64,000 bases of DNA from Phlyctochytrium arcticum (GCA_025602905.1 JAHLKI010000002.1:496001-560000), one strand, 5' to 3'; numbered from the stretch's first letter, positions 45,669 through 58,060 are shown. A program made the numbers and translations. The notes: generated from the letters alone by a model not told the origin.

Positions 45669-47322
45669 ATGGCTCTGGCGGCGGCGCTACAGCTAGAGGA
45701 TCCAGAGCTGGTGGACGCCGCAACCCGACTGGGCTATCAAGGCGCGCGCACAGGTACTTTTGTTGACTCGAGGGGCTTCACAAACAAAAGCATTGCTAAC
45801 CGTTTCGACCCACATAGTCCGCGAGCTCTTGACCTTGGACAAACAGGCCTTGTCAACCAAGAGCCGGGTCTCAGAGACTGTACGGTTTCCTAATCTGTGA
45901 TTGTGCCTTCTCTCATGCTTACTGACTAGATATTCAGACGATTGACCATCTGATTGATCTTGCGATCCAAAGTTCCCTCTGCGAAAACATCTCTGGCGAC
46001 GAGCTGTTGACGGATGAGGAAGATCATGGACGCACTCTATCGTCGGGCTGTCCCGAGTAAGCTTTCAACTAGTTGTCTTGCCCCACATCAAGTCTTACGT
46101 ATAAATTCCAGCCTCGATGAGCTCCTTGAAGGGGGATTTCAAACAGGGGAGATGGTAGAGGTGGCGGGTCCATCCTCAACCGGCAAAACCCAGGTGACAT
46201 AAACTGACTATCCCTTTCCAAACAAAACCAGTTTTCTGACTTGGTCTTTAGCTCATGTTCTTTTCCGCCATCACCTGCACAGCCAGTAACCCAAGTGCAT
46301 CCGTTCTCTACATCGATTCCGGCAACGCCTTTTCTGCCGCTCGAATCTCCCAATTGTTTCTGGCTAGTGACCGGTTCGAGAGTTTTCGATTGACTGGGAT
46401 GGTACGTACCACATGACCCGAATGTATGTTTTGTAGTATTGACTTTGATTTCCTCCAGGACGTGGAACATGTTCTAGGCCGAATCACACATGTCCCATGC
46501 TATGATGCTTACGCCCTGATCGATATATTGGAACAGTTGGACGTGAATCTACGGCTCAAAGTGAGTTTTCGAAAGCCTCGCTATCCTTACATTTACAAAA
46601 ACTCAAATCAAAAGTTTAGGCCGAATCGTTTTATCAGGGCCTGCAAATGATGGTTATCGACTCGATCGGATCTGTTCTTGGACCCATCGTCGGATATGGA
46701 CAACCCCATGGTAAACAAACACCTTCCTACATCACATTCACGGCATTTTCTCAAACCAGTACTTTGAAGGGTACGCCATCATGACAACGATTGGTCAAAT
46801 GATTAAACATATTGCAACCAAATATCATATTGCCGTCATGGTAAGTCACCTGCCTTTTCCAATCTCGTTCATGATACCAACAGTTTTTTTTTCAGGTGGT
46901 CAATTCGGCCGTGTCTACTGATTTTGGGGCAGGACCAGTCGATCCCAGCCTTGTCCGTACTAAACCTGCGCTGGGCACATTTTGGGGCACAGTCCCATCT
47001 ATCCGACTCTACCTCTCTCCCTACATCGACACTTCATCAGCTTTAAACAAGCGCAGTGGTAGTGGCACCAGCAGCAGCAGCGACAGTGCTACTCAAAGTA
47101 CCAGCAGCTCTTCAGAAGATGAAGTCTTCACATATGAAAACCGGCATGGCGTGGTGATACCTCTTAGGGCCATGAACTGTCGTGTTACATCTTCACATCG
47201 CACGGTAGGACCTCTCTCACATTTTGGCAATTATTCGAGTTCTTAATTTTGGAGGGTTGTAGGTTCCGGACCGTGAGTGCAAGATTTACCTTGGTGGATC
47301 CGAAGTCATTAGTGGTCCTTAA
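45669..47322 (+). CDS. RAD51D: RAD51 paralogue, RAD51D-like recombination ATPase
   Basis: About ten short exons splice cleanly. The start MALAAALQLEDPELVDAATR leads to a helical N-domain ending RVSETTIDHLID. Then comes LDELLEGGFQTGEMVEVAGP with Walker A GPSSTGKTQ (46168-46194), VLYIDSGNAFSAARISQLFL, and Walker B MMVIDSIGSVLGP. After that VVNSAVS is followed by KPALGTFWGTVPSIRLYLSP, a RAD51D-like stretch. The C-terminus has a Ser-rich acidic insertion (47060-47120) before ECKIYLGGSEV. RAD51D works with XRCC2 in paralogue complexes that load RAD51 at broken forks and telomeres in the nucleus. XRCC2 or another paralogue is the main alternative, but the GxWGxxPS motif and the helical N-domain favour RAD51D. 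One acceptor (near 46770, AAG) was chosen to keep GYAIMTTIGQM in frame. Confidence 0.85.
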
Positions 47323-47520
47323 TATGTTGTCTGACCCTTTTACATACATTTGTACATTTGGTGCATAATACACACATGAATCAAACTGATTATGGATGCG
47401 GCGGGTTTAACCTATACGAGAGGAGAGAAATGATTGTTGATCTCACAAAGGCAAGGCAACTACTATAGGCCAGAGGCACTACTAGACCAGTGACAGGAGG
47501 CCATCGATATTTGGTTATCA

Positions 47521-47532
47521 TGACTGTGCCAC
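47521..47532 (+). promoter_or_regulatory. TGACTGTGCCAC motif
   Basis: An exact copy of the recurring 12-mer, about 200 bp past the RAD51D stop with no known gene downstream. Confidence 0.35.
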
Positions 47533-48555
47533 ACGCCATCACGTGTCTTTGGATTCTCGCCTGGGAATTTCCCGCCTTGCTCAGACAATCTAGCCGCCTG
47601 GAGGGGCGAACGTGGAGACAATGTTCCACCACTCCTCAACCAACCTATGCTCAAGACCCAGATCACCCTCGCTCAGAACCTCTCTCCACTACTGAGATCC
47701 CGTCAATCGCGGGATCGCCTGACACCCGCAAAAGTTACCTCGCCCACTTTCCTCTCTCTCCCGGGAACTCTTTGAATGGGTAGCGGCCTTTGCACGCGCC
47801 AGGTTGACTCGCAAATCACAAAAGGTAGTAACATTTTTGTAACATGCAATAGTAGAGACCGCATTCACTGACAGTTTGGCAAAGATAAAAAAAAATGATA
47901 TATCGCGGATTCGTCTCATTTAAAAACAACAACATAAACGAATACGTCGTTGGCATCATTTCCACCGCTCTGTTGTCTACAGCCAGTTGCATGTACGTCA
48001 AGTGCGTTCACCAGGTCGAATTTGATTATTTGCTTATAAGAGTGAACGGCATAAGCGTAGGTTGCGTAAATTATTTGGGGTACGCCCTGAGAGGGTGCAG
48101 TAGAAGTCAGCAAGTAATGACATAGATGGCGTCCATGATATGTTGAAGATCGCAAAGAAAAAGTAGTCCGTAAGTAACACCATGGCCGTTGTTGAAATGG
48201 ATGGTGACAATAGGATGGACGGTGATGGATAGCATTGCAATTAGGTATTGTGAGTGGAGAAAAGGCGCTGCAAATCAGCCTCTTACCTTTCGAAAACCAC
48301 CCTTTCCAGACCTTCTCCGTTTTGAGAGCGGATCGACTGCCAAAGTTCAACTCAATCAATCCCATGGCGCGGGGGGCCCATGTCGAGCACACGAACTGAA
48401 GTCATGACTATGAGCTAGCAAAGAAAGTAGTGGGTACGGCCGTATGGAGGTGGGAAAGTTTTTTTTCTGGAGGCCGGTTTGGTATAGGCGAGGAGTTTTG
48501 ACGGCTGTCAAAATCGAGTGACAGTTCTGTGCTGCGTGGGAACGAATATCCCGCC

Positions 48556-48567
48556 TGACTGTGCCAC
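48556..48567 (+). promoter_or_regulatory. TGACTGTGCCAC motif
   Basis: An exact copy of the 12-mer in DNA without a called gene; the next three bases (TGT) partly match the copy at 62197. Confidence 0.35.
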
Positions 48568-49002
48568 TGTGGCGTGCTGGAAGCTGACTCAACTGAGTCT
48601 CAGAGAAAAGCGGATGGAGAACCTTGAGGATCCGGAGGAGAACGGACGGGTACGAAAGGATATGTGCAATAATATTGAAGTATTTTGTGCAGAAATTTAC
48701 TGGAAGAAAAGAGAAATGGAAGATATATGGCAGCCAGCCAGCAGGGCTATAGGCAACCTCAAACTCTGCAATATCTGATTATCAATTAGGCTTGATTCGC
48801 ATGATGTTTTGTAAAGCAGTTCTTTCTTCTGCACAAGACAGAAACATCTCCAAAGGTGAACAACCAGGTTCTGATATGGATTTTACAGAGAATGTTTGTC
48901 CCCTTCCGCCCTTTTACGCCATCGGTACCCCAATTTAAGTCCAGAAATTAATTCCCCTGGTCAACATATCTTCCGAAATTCCACCCAGTCCCTACAGTCC
49001 AT

Positions 49003-49227
49003 TTGGAGGATACATGAAGGTTGTTTCTCGTCAGGTGCATGTACGTGCACCAAGCGCATAGTACACGAGATGTTTCTGTTTGAAAAATTTGACACTTGGG
49101 TTGACCGCTGGCATGTTGTCATCGATACAACGCCCGCCGTTGGAGGATACACGAAGGTTGTTCCACTTGAAACGCACGAATGTGCACTAGGCGCATAGTA
49201 TACGAGATCTTTCTGTTTGAAAATTGC
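49003..49227. repeat. Imperfect direct repeat, two copies 137 bp apart
   Basis: Segments at about 49003-49090 and 49140-49227 share TTGGAGGATACA(T/C)GAAGG, then GCGCATAGTA(C/T)ACGAGAT and TTTCTGTTTGAAAA, with substitutions between. It is non-coding. Confidence 0.7.
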
Positions 49228-50591
49228 CCCTTAGTCATTGAATATCTGTACGTGGAACGTAAGTAAATGTTGAGATGATTGAAGAGAATAGAAAATAGAA
49301 GCGAGAGCATATGCAGCAGTCGGCGGACCCCAAACTGTTGTGGAAACGCGAGCCAATGGTGTAGGAAGCTAACGAGCAAACCTAGACCCCGAGATGCCAT
49401 AGTTCTCTTCCCACGGAGGGCATCTCGTCCTATACAGCCGCAAACAGCTTGGACGTTGGATGGTGTCCTGGAACGGACGACCCATTCTGTTTTTTCCGGT
49501 GAGGTGCAAGCAGGGTCCTGGACATATTTGGACAACACCCAGAGCGATTATGGGAAAGCCGGTTGCCGGAGACGAGCAACTAGTCACACCGACGCACTGT
49601 AACGCTCTCACAATACCTTCACAGCGTCTGCGCGCTCGACATTGCACTGCATGATCGACCGAGCGCGTAGAGGACGCGTCGCCCGCCAGCCACTCCCGGA
49701 GCCACTCGTCGCGAACTCTCCCCCGACACATTGAAGCAGCTGTTCGGGTCTCGAAATAGTTATACCATTCAAATTTCTTGGGATCTCCGCGTCCATCTCG
49801 ATTGGTGAAATCTCTCGGAGTATACCATTTAGACTTGCTCATAGGTCGCTACCGGCCACCCCTACTGTGTTCTGTGTGCATCTTTTGACGATGGGGGAGA
49901 ACCTCGCTTGACGAAGTGGTGAAATCTCCAGGAACTGGTCTCAGCTGCAAAGTTGGGGCACTTGTCCAGACAGAGTGGAACTGGTCACTAGTTTCTGCCC
50001 TAGTGCACTGCAGTCCATAGTACATGTGGACTGTGGTGAAAGTTCCATATCTGTACCCATAGTATATATTATATACAGAGATATTGCTCTCGGGATACAG
50101 ACGACGCTAAAGAAGAGAGTCTTGTCGGAGTCTGGAAACTTGAAGACGGTTTTGCCAGTTGCCATCACTTCTAATCCAATGTCCCCTTATCCAACTGTGA
50201 AAGAGCGACAGAGCACTTCAACTTCAACTGCTTTAAACAGATTGAACAAAGTCCGAGTGCGTTCATGACTTCACGGCACCGTTTGTTTAGTGGAGAGCCC
50301 ATCTGCTTTCCCGGACATTAACGGCTTCATTGAGCAAATGTTCCTCATGATGGCTGCGGACTGTTGGCCTTTCTACTATAGCTTAGAATTCCTTGTACCC
50401 ACTCTCTTCCCCTTCGACCTCTCTTTGGCTTTGTTATTTCGCTTGTTTGTATAAGTTTTGCTCAAAATAAAATTGTCTTTACACTCATCATTTGATTTCG
50501 GATTTCAACTTCAAGTCCGATTCGCGATTTCCGCTCGCATTTCGCGTGGCAAATCCTAAGATCGAGGAAGAAATCCCAAGCAACTCTCGCA

Positions 50592-53500
50592 ATGACAACA
50601 GTGGCCCATGTCTTTCAGGATGCCGTACGAACCGCTTCAAGTCATCGAAAGAATATCGTCGTCCTCCGCAAACTCCATCTTAAACAAGGCACGCTTATCG
50701 AAAGCGACTTTTGGCAATGCCTTCTTCATATAATGCCAGTCAAGAAGGGGAACGCAGAGGCCGAACGAGCAGTCAAGTTTCTAGCGGCTTACCTAGAGGC
50801 AATGGACCAGGATGTCAATGGAAAAGGAGGTTCGTTCTGTTGTTGTGTGGGGAAAGGCATATGGAACTGTAATTGCTCACGCCTTTGTTTATAGTTCCAG
50901 CAAATGCGACCGAACTCAAAAGTAGTCTTGTTCATAAGCTGCTGTTTCAAACTCTCCGTGGAGCACGAGCAAAGGACAAGGTGGTTCGATACCGTGTATG
51001 TCAAATAGTTGCCGTCCTACTCAATCAGGTCGATGAACTAGAGTATGGCCATCATGTGTACTTGATGAAATCAATTTCGCTGATAGATTTGTGTGTTGTA
51101 GGAGTGATGAGGCGTACTTTATGATTCGAGACCATCTGATGGAGCGAACTCGCGACAAGGAGGCCACTGTCCGCGTTCAGGCTGCCACGGCTCTTTCCCG
51201 GCTTCAGGTATCTTTCTGCTACCTTAGTATCCGCAAGGCCTATACTGAATAGATTGACGTTCAAAGGAGGGTACGGAAGATGATGAAGAGGATCCCATCC
51301 GTGACTGCCTTCTCAACATGCTCCAACACGATCCAAATGCGTAAGTTGCCCGCGCTCAGAATTTACCTGTAGCAAAACGATGATATCTAAAATGACAACC
51401 CAATAGAGATGTTCGCAAAGCCGTTCTCTGGAATATCGAGGTCAACTCCATTTCCCTCCCCTATATGCTTCAACGCGCGCGTGATGTGGATGCGCAAGTC
51501 AGAAAGCTGGCATTCATGAAGGTTGGAGAAGACGTTAAGAAAATGACATTGTTGACCGTGCCAGAGCGAGATGCACTCATGAACAGCGGCCTTTCAGACC
51601 GGTAAGCTAGCTCGCTTACGGCGCATTTTTAGCCGCTCATCCTTTTTGTTGTCCGTTAGTGATAGCAATGTACAAAAGAGTTGTGTGAAATTGATGTGTG
51701 AGAAGTGGCTTCCTCAGTGCGACGGCGACATGATGACTGTGGGTTTGAGATGGCTTCATTTGACTATTGGTCTGAGCTCATAAAAAAACCTGTAGTTTCT
51801 ACGAAAGATGGACGTCATTGACGGCAAAGCTGCTGAATCCGCCGTGCGGGCATTCCTATTGGCCAATCCATCACTCGACATCCCTTATAATGCAGAGACT
51901 TGGAACAACCTGGACGTTGAAGAGGCTGCATTTTTGCGATCCGCCATCGTACACTTTGCCGAGGATGGGGTAAAATCGTTCAATGTTTATGCTGTATGTA
52001 AATTTTTGTCTTAACTAGTTGTGTGTCCGCAGATGGAAGATGAGCTGGAAGCGGCTCTTCCACCACTGATTGAGCATTCGGATATACTCAAAAGATATTC
52101 TCTCCTCATGGCGCAAACGGAGGACCAAGCCGAGAAAATTGCCTTTGGGTTCATTTTGAAACAGTTGCTGTTGACTGCCGAACAACAAGACTTTACGGAT
52201 GAAATGGGCCGAAGAGAAATGCTCATCTCACTGCGTAAGTCTAAATTTTGGATCATCGTGGTCCACATCGTGGCCAAGCTATCTTCAATTGACCCGCCGA
52301 ACTCCTTTAGGTGATATTTTGAGTTCCGTAGACCTTTCCAAGGAAAATATCCTGATTGCGGTGGGCATACTGAAAAAACTCTCTTTAAATGAGGGTGACT
52401 TTACAAGGTTTTCTTTGCTTTCCAATAGTTGCATTTAAAGATACCATCACTCATTCGTTGTACTCTTAGAGTCATTATTGAGATTCTGTACACAATCTAC
52501 GATCCGGAGACAATGGAGTCGGGGGAGATGGATGAGGAACTAGACGAAATCGAAAAGAGCATGCTGTTGCTCAAATGCCTGGATCTGACTGCTTGTGTAC
52601 TGGAATGTACCGAAGAGGTAATGCTCTCTCACGATGATTACCAAGGGTCATCGCCTGTTAATCACATTTTTATCCTAGAACCTGCGCGAAAACTCTGCCA
52701 TGAATGGCATTCTGACCACCTTTATCCTGCCGGCACTTAAAAACGAGCATGGGGCAATTCAATACGCCGGGCTCCAGAACTTGGGCCTGATGTGTTTGCT
52801 GGATAAGGTGGGTACTGCGTTTGCATCTTCAGTTACATAAAGTCGCTCATCCTTTACCCTCAAGGATTTGGCAAAATCACATTTGCCCATTTTCACAAGC
52901 GCGTTCGTGGATAATCGGCAGGCCATTTCGCTGCTTGCTTTGAAGGTATGTGTTTGCAAAGACTGAGTGGTGCAATGCAATTCAGGTCTTACAACCACAT
53001 CCCCTTAGGAATTTTTCGATTTGACGATTCTTTTTGGCCCAAGCCTTCTGGCTGACAGCGGGGTATGTGCACGTCGTATCTCCCACATCGTATTCCCAAA
53101 TAATGACACATTCTATATCCACAGGCTCTCTCAGAAGTCATTAGTGAGACCTTACAGTGTGACGACGAGGAATTGTTGGCACTTGCTGTCGAAGGCGCCG
53201 CAAAGCTCATGATCCTCGGATACCTAAGCGACCCCACAGTAAGAATTTTGCTCCTGTTTGTTAGTTCTTTTTCGCAAGATGAATTAGACCTTCTGTAGAT
53301 CTTACAACAAATCATCATTCTCTACTTCCACCCGCTCACCAAAGACATGAACCGTCTTCGTCAATGTCTGAGTTACTTTCTTCCCGTGTATTCGCACGCG
53401 TCATGCAAACATCAAAAGTTGCTCCGCACGGTTTGTGAATTACTTTGAAATCACTATAGGACTTTGTATGCTGAACTTATGAAACGTCAGGTCATTGTTC

Positions 53501-54301
53501 CGTGTTTGCAAATTCTTATTCAGGAACATGTGGTCAGCAAAGACGCCATGATTCAGCCGTTACAAATTGGACAGCAGTTGGTCGATTGGACGGATGTCCG
53601 CAAAGTTGTAGGGTAATGAATTTCTCACTGTCCACGTTCCGGAAGGAGGCAAATGTGCTAATCAGTGATCAAATAGGTTTGAGCGCGGGTCGGCAGATGT
53701 AGATGAAGGGCTCCACGCCGACCTCGCCATTGATTTGCTTGAGGCAAGCATTTTGGATGAAGATTTGGGTATGTAAAGCAGTTTTCCGACCATTTATATT
53801 CACGCAGGACTAATAACAACAAATCACTTTGATAGCAACCCAAAAATTATTTTGCCAGCTGTTGAACCGGCTCTATTTCGGATCGTTTGCCGGCCTCGAG
53901 CGAATCGCGCGGGTAGCGGAATTAATTAATACTCTGAAAGAGGCAGTACCTTCCAATTCGCCCATTCTGCCCAACCTTCGCAAGTAAGTGTCGATAGTTG
54001 TGTAATCTCGCCCTGCATTCATTCTGAGCATCTCTCCTTTAGGTTTGCCAAGACGATCTCGGATATGAATGAAGCTTCATTCACGCAAGAGACAGAGACC
54101 GAGTTCCTCGCTCTTCAAACGCTCACGACAGCTCTGAGCGAATTGCGGATCGAACTGGGCGGCCCGGCTGCTGCAGCCGCTGTCGATATGGGGTCCACTG
54201 ACACTGTGGGCGGGCTTGTAAGGGGAAGTGGTGAACCTGAGCCCGAGGCTGATGCCCAGGATGGCGAGGAGGATGATGAGGAGGAGGAGGACTCCTCTTA
54301 G
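50592..54301 (+). CDS. YCG1: Condensin complex subunit 3 (CAP-G / Ycg1)
   Basis: A large multi-exon gene with introns of about 50-90 nt. The N-terminus MTTVAHVFQDAVRTASSHRK is followed by HEAT-type helical repeats. Examples are VRVQAATALSRLQ, DPNADVRKAVLWNIEVNS and VDAQVRKLAFMKVGEDVKKM, then VQKSCVKLMCEKWLPQCDGD. NVQK-C-KLMCEKW and the later GLMCLLDKDLAKSHLPIF with a HEAT series match the CAP-G family. The C-terminal third has TISDMNEASFTQETETEFLA and a Gly/Ala linker, then ends in a strongly acidic EEDDEEEEDSS. CAP-G with CAP-D2 and the SMC2-SMC4 kleisin ring compacts mitotic chromosomes and binds DNA through its HEAT groove. Only start and stop are placed exactly. The stop lies 32 bp from the end of the oppositely oriented PIG-Y gene. 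Confidence 0.9.
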
Positions 54302-54333
54302 TGGTTGCAGGAATTGCAATATACCAGCCAATT

Positions 54334-54967
54334 TCATGCATTGTGCCGGAAGAACTTGAGTCCCAACCAGTTGAAAAATATGAAATAGATGAAGGCTGGC
54401 CCGAGCTGCGGGATCAATAGTGCATAATATGACTCTTTTGGTACACGCCTGGTATTCTGTCAAGAGATCCAAGGGGGTTCAAAAGCCTAGCAGTGGGGAT
54501 GCTTGATTTTAATCAACGGTCCTTACCTTTTCGCTCAGCAATTGTACGAGCTGCTCAGAATCTCGGAGCACTGGTGTTCGGAATAGGTACCACATTCCCA
54601 CACAAAAATAGAAAATCGTCACGCTCAAGAGAACCCATCCGTAGATCCAGGTGTTGTCTCCAATCTGATCCGAATAATCATCCCCATCCAATCTAAAGTC
54701 TCCGTCGTCCGAGTCGGTAAAGGGCAATGACCAGGTCAGCTTTGAGCGTGGGGAAGGGGGTAAGCGTAGGGCCTTGGTAGAGCTGGAAAACGCAGCAGAA
54801 GAGGAAAAGAAGCGGCGACGGCGGCTGCGGGTGATTGGTTCTGCTTCATTGTCGGAGAGGGAGACGGTGGAGGGCGGATCCGGCGTACCGCCCCGCGGAA
54901 TGTAGAGCAAAGGAAGGGAGGCAGAGTGCGGGATTCGAGCGGAAAGCGTCGAGCGCTCTTCTTCCAT
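54334..54967 (-). CDS. PIG-Y homologue, GPI-GlcNAc transferase subunit, with long N-terminal extension
   Basis: Two exons (54967-54527, 54456-54334) join in phase to 187 aa. The C-terminal part has two membrane helices: IYGWVLLSVTIFYFCVGMWY, then YYALLIPQLGPAFIYFIFFN leading to WLGLKFFRHNA. The pattern YxLLxP...W-G-K-FRHN at the very C-terminus is the PIG-Y signature. PIG-Y is the smallest subunit of the ER enzyme that starts GPI-anchor synthesis. Animal PIG-Y has about 70 residues; here about 115 polar, basic and acidic residues (SRRRRFFSSSA, DSDDGDFRLDGDDYSDQ) precede the first helix. The intron was set by the EK|GTAAGG donor and a GACAG acceptor, which alone restores the second helix. The start is uncertain, because the frame stays open upstream into the divergent PPTase. 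Confidence 0.75.
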
Positions 54968-55061
54968 GTAAATCAGAAACTTGCGTGATGATGATCTTGG
55001 GTATTTTACCTCTGGCGACGGCATCTGGCCGCTATTATTATGATCGTCGGAGTTGATAAGT

Positions 55062-55073
55062 TGACTGTGCCAC
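55062..55073 (+). promoter_or_regulatory. TGACTGTGCCAC motif in the PIG-Y/PPTase divergent promoter
   Basis: An exact 12-mer 10 bp before the PPTase ATG and about 95 bp before the PIG-Y ATG. Confidence 0.45.
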
Positions 55074-55082
55074 TTGAAAGTC

Positions 55083-56199
55083 ATGGCGAGCACCCAAGAC
55101 CACCTTGCCAATTTTCCTCCATCTCAAGATTCTCAACGCTACAGTTATAAACCCTGGCGTGAACCAATGTCCCCGCGACTCATCAAGTGGGCGTTCAATG
55201 TCTCAAATTGGGATCCGGACCCTGTTGTAAGAACTTTCTGCGCGCTCGTAAACATCCAACAAATGTCATCCTGAACAAATTTCCCAGCTTCTAAGCATGT
55301 TGACCAGCAAGCTACCCCCAACGGAACGCAGTCGAATAAAAGAATTTCGATTTCCCATTGACGGTTGCCGTGCGCTCCTGGGTCAGATCTTGATCCGCGT
55401 AGCGATCCTCGTACTGTTGGACGACCAGCACTTGCAGTGGGACGACATTGATGTGCAAAGAACCGAATTTGGAAAGCCATACCTGGTGCGATCGGATACA
55501 ATCTTTGAGGGATAGGCCATTCGCGCTGAAAAAAACCTTCATCCAGGCTCGGCCGGAAGGGACCAATGTTCAATTTAACCTGTCACATCACGGAGACTGG
55601 ATCATCATTGCTGCCGGGTTTGGTGCACCGCTCGGGGTGGACGTAGCCAAAGTTGAGCTGGCTCCTTCGGATACGATCACTTCCTTTTTCGACATGTTTG
55701 ACGAGTATTTTACCCGAACTGAGTGGGCATATATTCGGGGACGAGGGGTGGCATCCGAGGATACCACCAATTGGGTGGAAGACGCGCGTTTGCATCGCTT
55801 TTACCACTTGTGGTCTCTGAAAGAGAGTTATGTCAAAGCCCTCGGGTTGGGTTTAGGACTGGAGCTCAGGAGAATTGAGTTTACGATAGCAGGGCCAGAC
55901 GAGAGTGGAGGCGCAGGAGACACATTTGAACAGGTGCGGCGGCCTAGTTGTGTGAAATCCTTGGGAAAGCAGTAACTTAAAGCCCATTAACCTAGATCAC
56001 TGAGAACTTGGCCAAGACAATGGTGACAGTGTCACAGGATGGTATACCCCAATCCGGCTTTTACTTTGCTATTTCCTACTTGGACTCGGTGCATCCGGCT
56101 GCCTTATGCCGACAGGAACCTTCTTCTCTCCCGGCAAACAAACCGCTTTTTGAGACAGTACAGTGGGATTTCATCAGTCCCTTTGTTCTACTAACATAG
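55083..56199 (+). CDS. 4'-phosphopantetheinyl transferase (Lys5/AASDHPPT type)
   Basis: Four exons (55083-55226, 55288-55485, 55547-55933, 56038-56199) join in phase to 296 aa. The N-terminal half ends GQILIRVAILVLL and then EFGKPYLARPEGTNVQFNLS; the latter arises only after removing a 61-nt intron that contains in-frame stops. HHGDWIIIAAG leads to PLGVDVAKVE, the magnesium-binding GVD motif, and FYHLWSLKESYVKALGLGLG is the WxxKESxxKxxG signature. The last exon adds SGFYFAISYLDSVHPAALC. The enzyme moves phosphopantetheine from CoA to a serine of carrier proteins, activating alpha-aminoadipate reductase for lysine and any polyketide or peptide synthases. One copy of the 12-mer promoter motif sits directly upstream. 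Confidence 0.92.
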
Positions 56200-56701
56200 C
56201 ATAGGACGAAAGCAAATGGCGTGTTTATCATGCGCAAGTAGATTGATCGACCTGCAATCGACCACGCCGCTCAGAGTAGACAGTCGGTATATAGAAGATG
56301 CAGTACAGACGTAGCGAGAGAATTGTCTGGGATTTTACGAAAAATCTCATCAGATAGGATAATGAATCTGTTCTACAATTTAATCCTGGAAACTGGTTAC
56401 ACTCCGCAGCTCACATGGGTGTGTAATAACCTCTAGATGGATATTTCCCACTTATCGGTGATACCACATTCGTCAATGTTGGGTTGGACGTCTTCGTTGG
56501 GATACAAGAGGGAAAATGCTGCAGGACAAGGACGTATTTTTGCACAAGCTACGCCATAGATCTATTAGTAAAAGAGGCTCGAGGGTTGTCGAAGAAAGCT
56601 AATTATTGCCAAAATTGCATGGAAAGCACGATCATGCGATTGAAAAAATATACAAGGGGGGATGTAGTGATGGAGACAGTATACGGGGGAAGTCAACTTT
56701 C
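56200..56701. other. Intergenic, convergent 3' ends
   Basis: Between the PPTase and YIP1 stop codons. Short frames only. Confidence 0.4.
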
Positions 56702-57732
56702 CTAAAAGATGGCAAGCAACGCGAACGCGCTGTATAATAGTCCGACCGGGTATGCTACGAGCAAGCGTTGCTCATTCATGGAGAGGACGGTAGTAAACAT
56801 GACTGATGCCGAATAGGTGCACCATAAGACAGATAGCGCGCCAAGGATCAGACCGATGACATGTCCACTGTAATACAATAGGTCAGATACATGAAGAGCG
56901 AGAGACTACCGATGAGCACTTGCCTTAACTGCAGGAGCGTTGAGAACGAACTCAGCACGACCATCGGCAGTAAACAGTATCCCAGGACACTAGCAGTCCG
57001 ATAACCATCAATTCCAGACTCGCTCATCAAATTCAAGATCGCATAAACCGATGCGACCCCAAGCATTGCTACACCGTAAACGTATCCAAAGTGGACCTTT
57101 CCCGACTGTTACAGATAAATGATTAATCATTCGTACTTGCTTTGAGGTGAAAAGGGATGCCAAACTTACCAGCAGCAAGAAGCCACCAAAGGCTAGGCAA
57201 AACAATATTGGTCCTGCCAAATCAGTGTCGTCCATAATGTTCTTGTCGACCGCCCTCAGAGGATTCAGCACAGTGAGACCCTCCAAGCCAATGTGAGCTT
57301 TCGGCAAGCCTCGATGTATACAGAAGCCATCTCATACCTTCTTTTTTATATGACCAAAATTTATACCAAGCTCTAGAAATGTAAGACTTAGCTTACGTCT
57401 CTTCCCAAAGCAGACTTTGACGCAAACTTACCTTGCAGCAATGATGGTTCTTCTGCAAATCCTGCGGTTGTGAACGCTGCACGGATACTGCTCCATGTCA
57501 CTGGTCCCGCCACTGCTGGATACGCGTATCCCGGCCCGCTCGCCGCCCCGACCCCATACTGCCCTGCAGAACCTGCCGCCCCAAATCCACCACCGGCTCC
57601 TCCACCGTAAGCCTGTGGAGCATTTGTGCCCTTGTCGTTATACGAAAATTGCTGGAATTCGAGGTTGGGACTGGGTGCATAGCCGGCCGCAGCGGGAGCG
57701 CCGGACTGACCGTACAGGTAGTTGCTTTGCAT
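56702..57732 (-). CDS. YIP1: YIP1-family Golgi/ER membrane protein
   Basis: Five exons (57732-57432, 57372-57338, 57280-57170, 57105-56924, 56867-56702) join in phase to 264 aa, the usual Yip1/YIPF5 length. A Gly/Ala/Tyr-rich cytosolic N-terminus leads to EEPSLLQELGINFGHIKKKG, and then to LTVLNPLRAVD, IMDDTDLAGPILFCLAFGG, GKVHFGYVYGVAMLG, LNLMSESGID and SVLGYCLLPMVVLSSF. The end reads LVAYPVGLLYSAFALLAIF. Five membrane helices fit the family. Yip1 binds Rab/Ypt GTPases and supports COPII vesicle budding and fusion. The last intron starts with GCAAGT, a GC-AG intron, and the acceptor after exon 2 was chosen to give GHIKKKGLTVLNP. Confidence 0.93.
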
Positions 57733-58060
57733 AGCTATCCCGGGGTCTTCTAGAGATCTGGCAGTAGTGGTGTTCCCTGCCTTTTACTGATAGGTATTGA
57801 GTAATTGTTGTACGATCTTGGTCGTTTGGATTTGGAGATTTGTTTTGCCAAAAACCCACGACTCATCCGCTCAAATTTAACACCAGCGGGGCATATCCTG
57901 AGTGGCTGTGCATTTGGCCAAGCGCGAAATCATTGACAGCATTCATCTTGGAATCAGTGGAATCATTGCCGGAAACTCGAAAACTCAGACTCCCAATACC
58001 CATCGTATTCCATAGTAATCAAGGAGGGTTCCCAGGCTGCCCATATTGCCGATTTGCACC

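Larger units (their letters stand above)
47323..50591. other. 3.3-kb intergenic region without a supported gene
   Basis: No frame here shows family motifs or splice-consistent partners. Weak candidates are a minus-strand piece near 48366 (MGLIELNFGSRSALKTEKVW before a GTAAGA donor) and a plus-strand 70-codon stretch near 47560-47760. It carries two copies of TGACTGTGCCAC and a dispersed 88-bp repeat, so an unannotated transcript is possible. Confidence 0.4.

Noticed and set aside
47916..48392. 158-codon minus-strand frame
   Set aside because: The start (MGLIELNFGSRSALK) is plausible, but the remainder is unlike protein and no joining exon was found.
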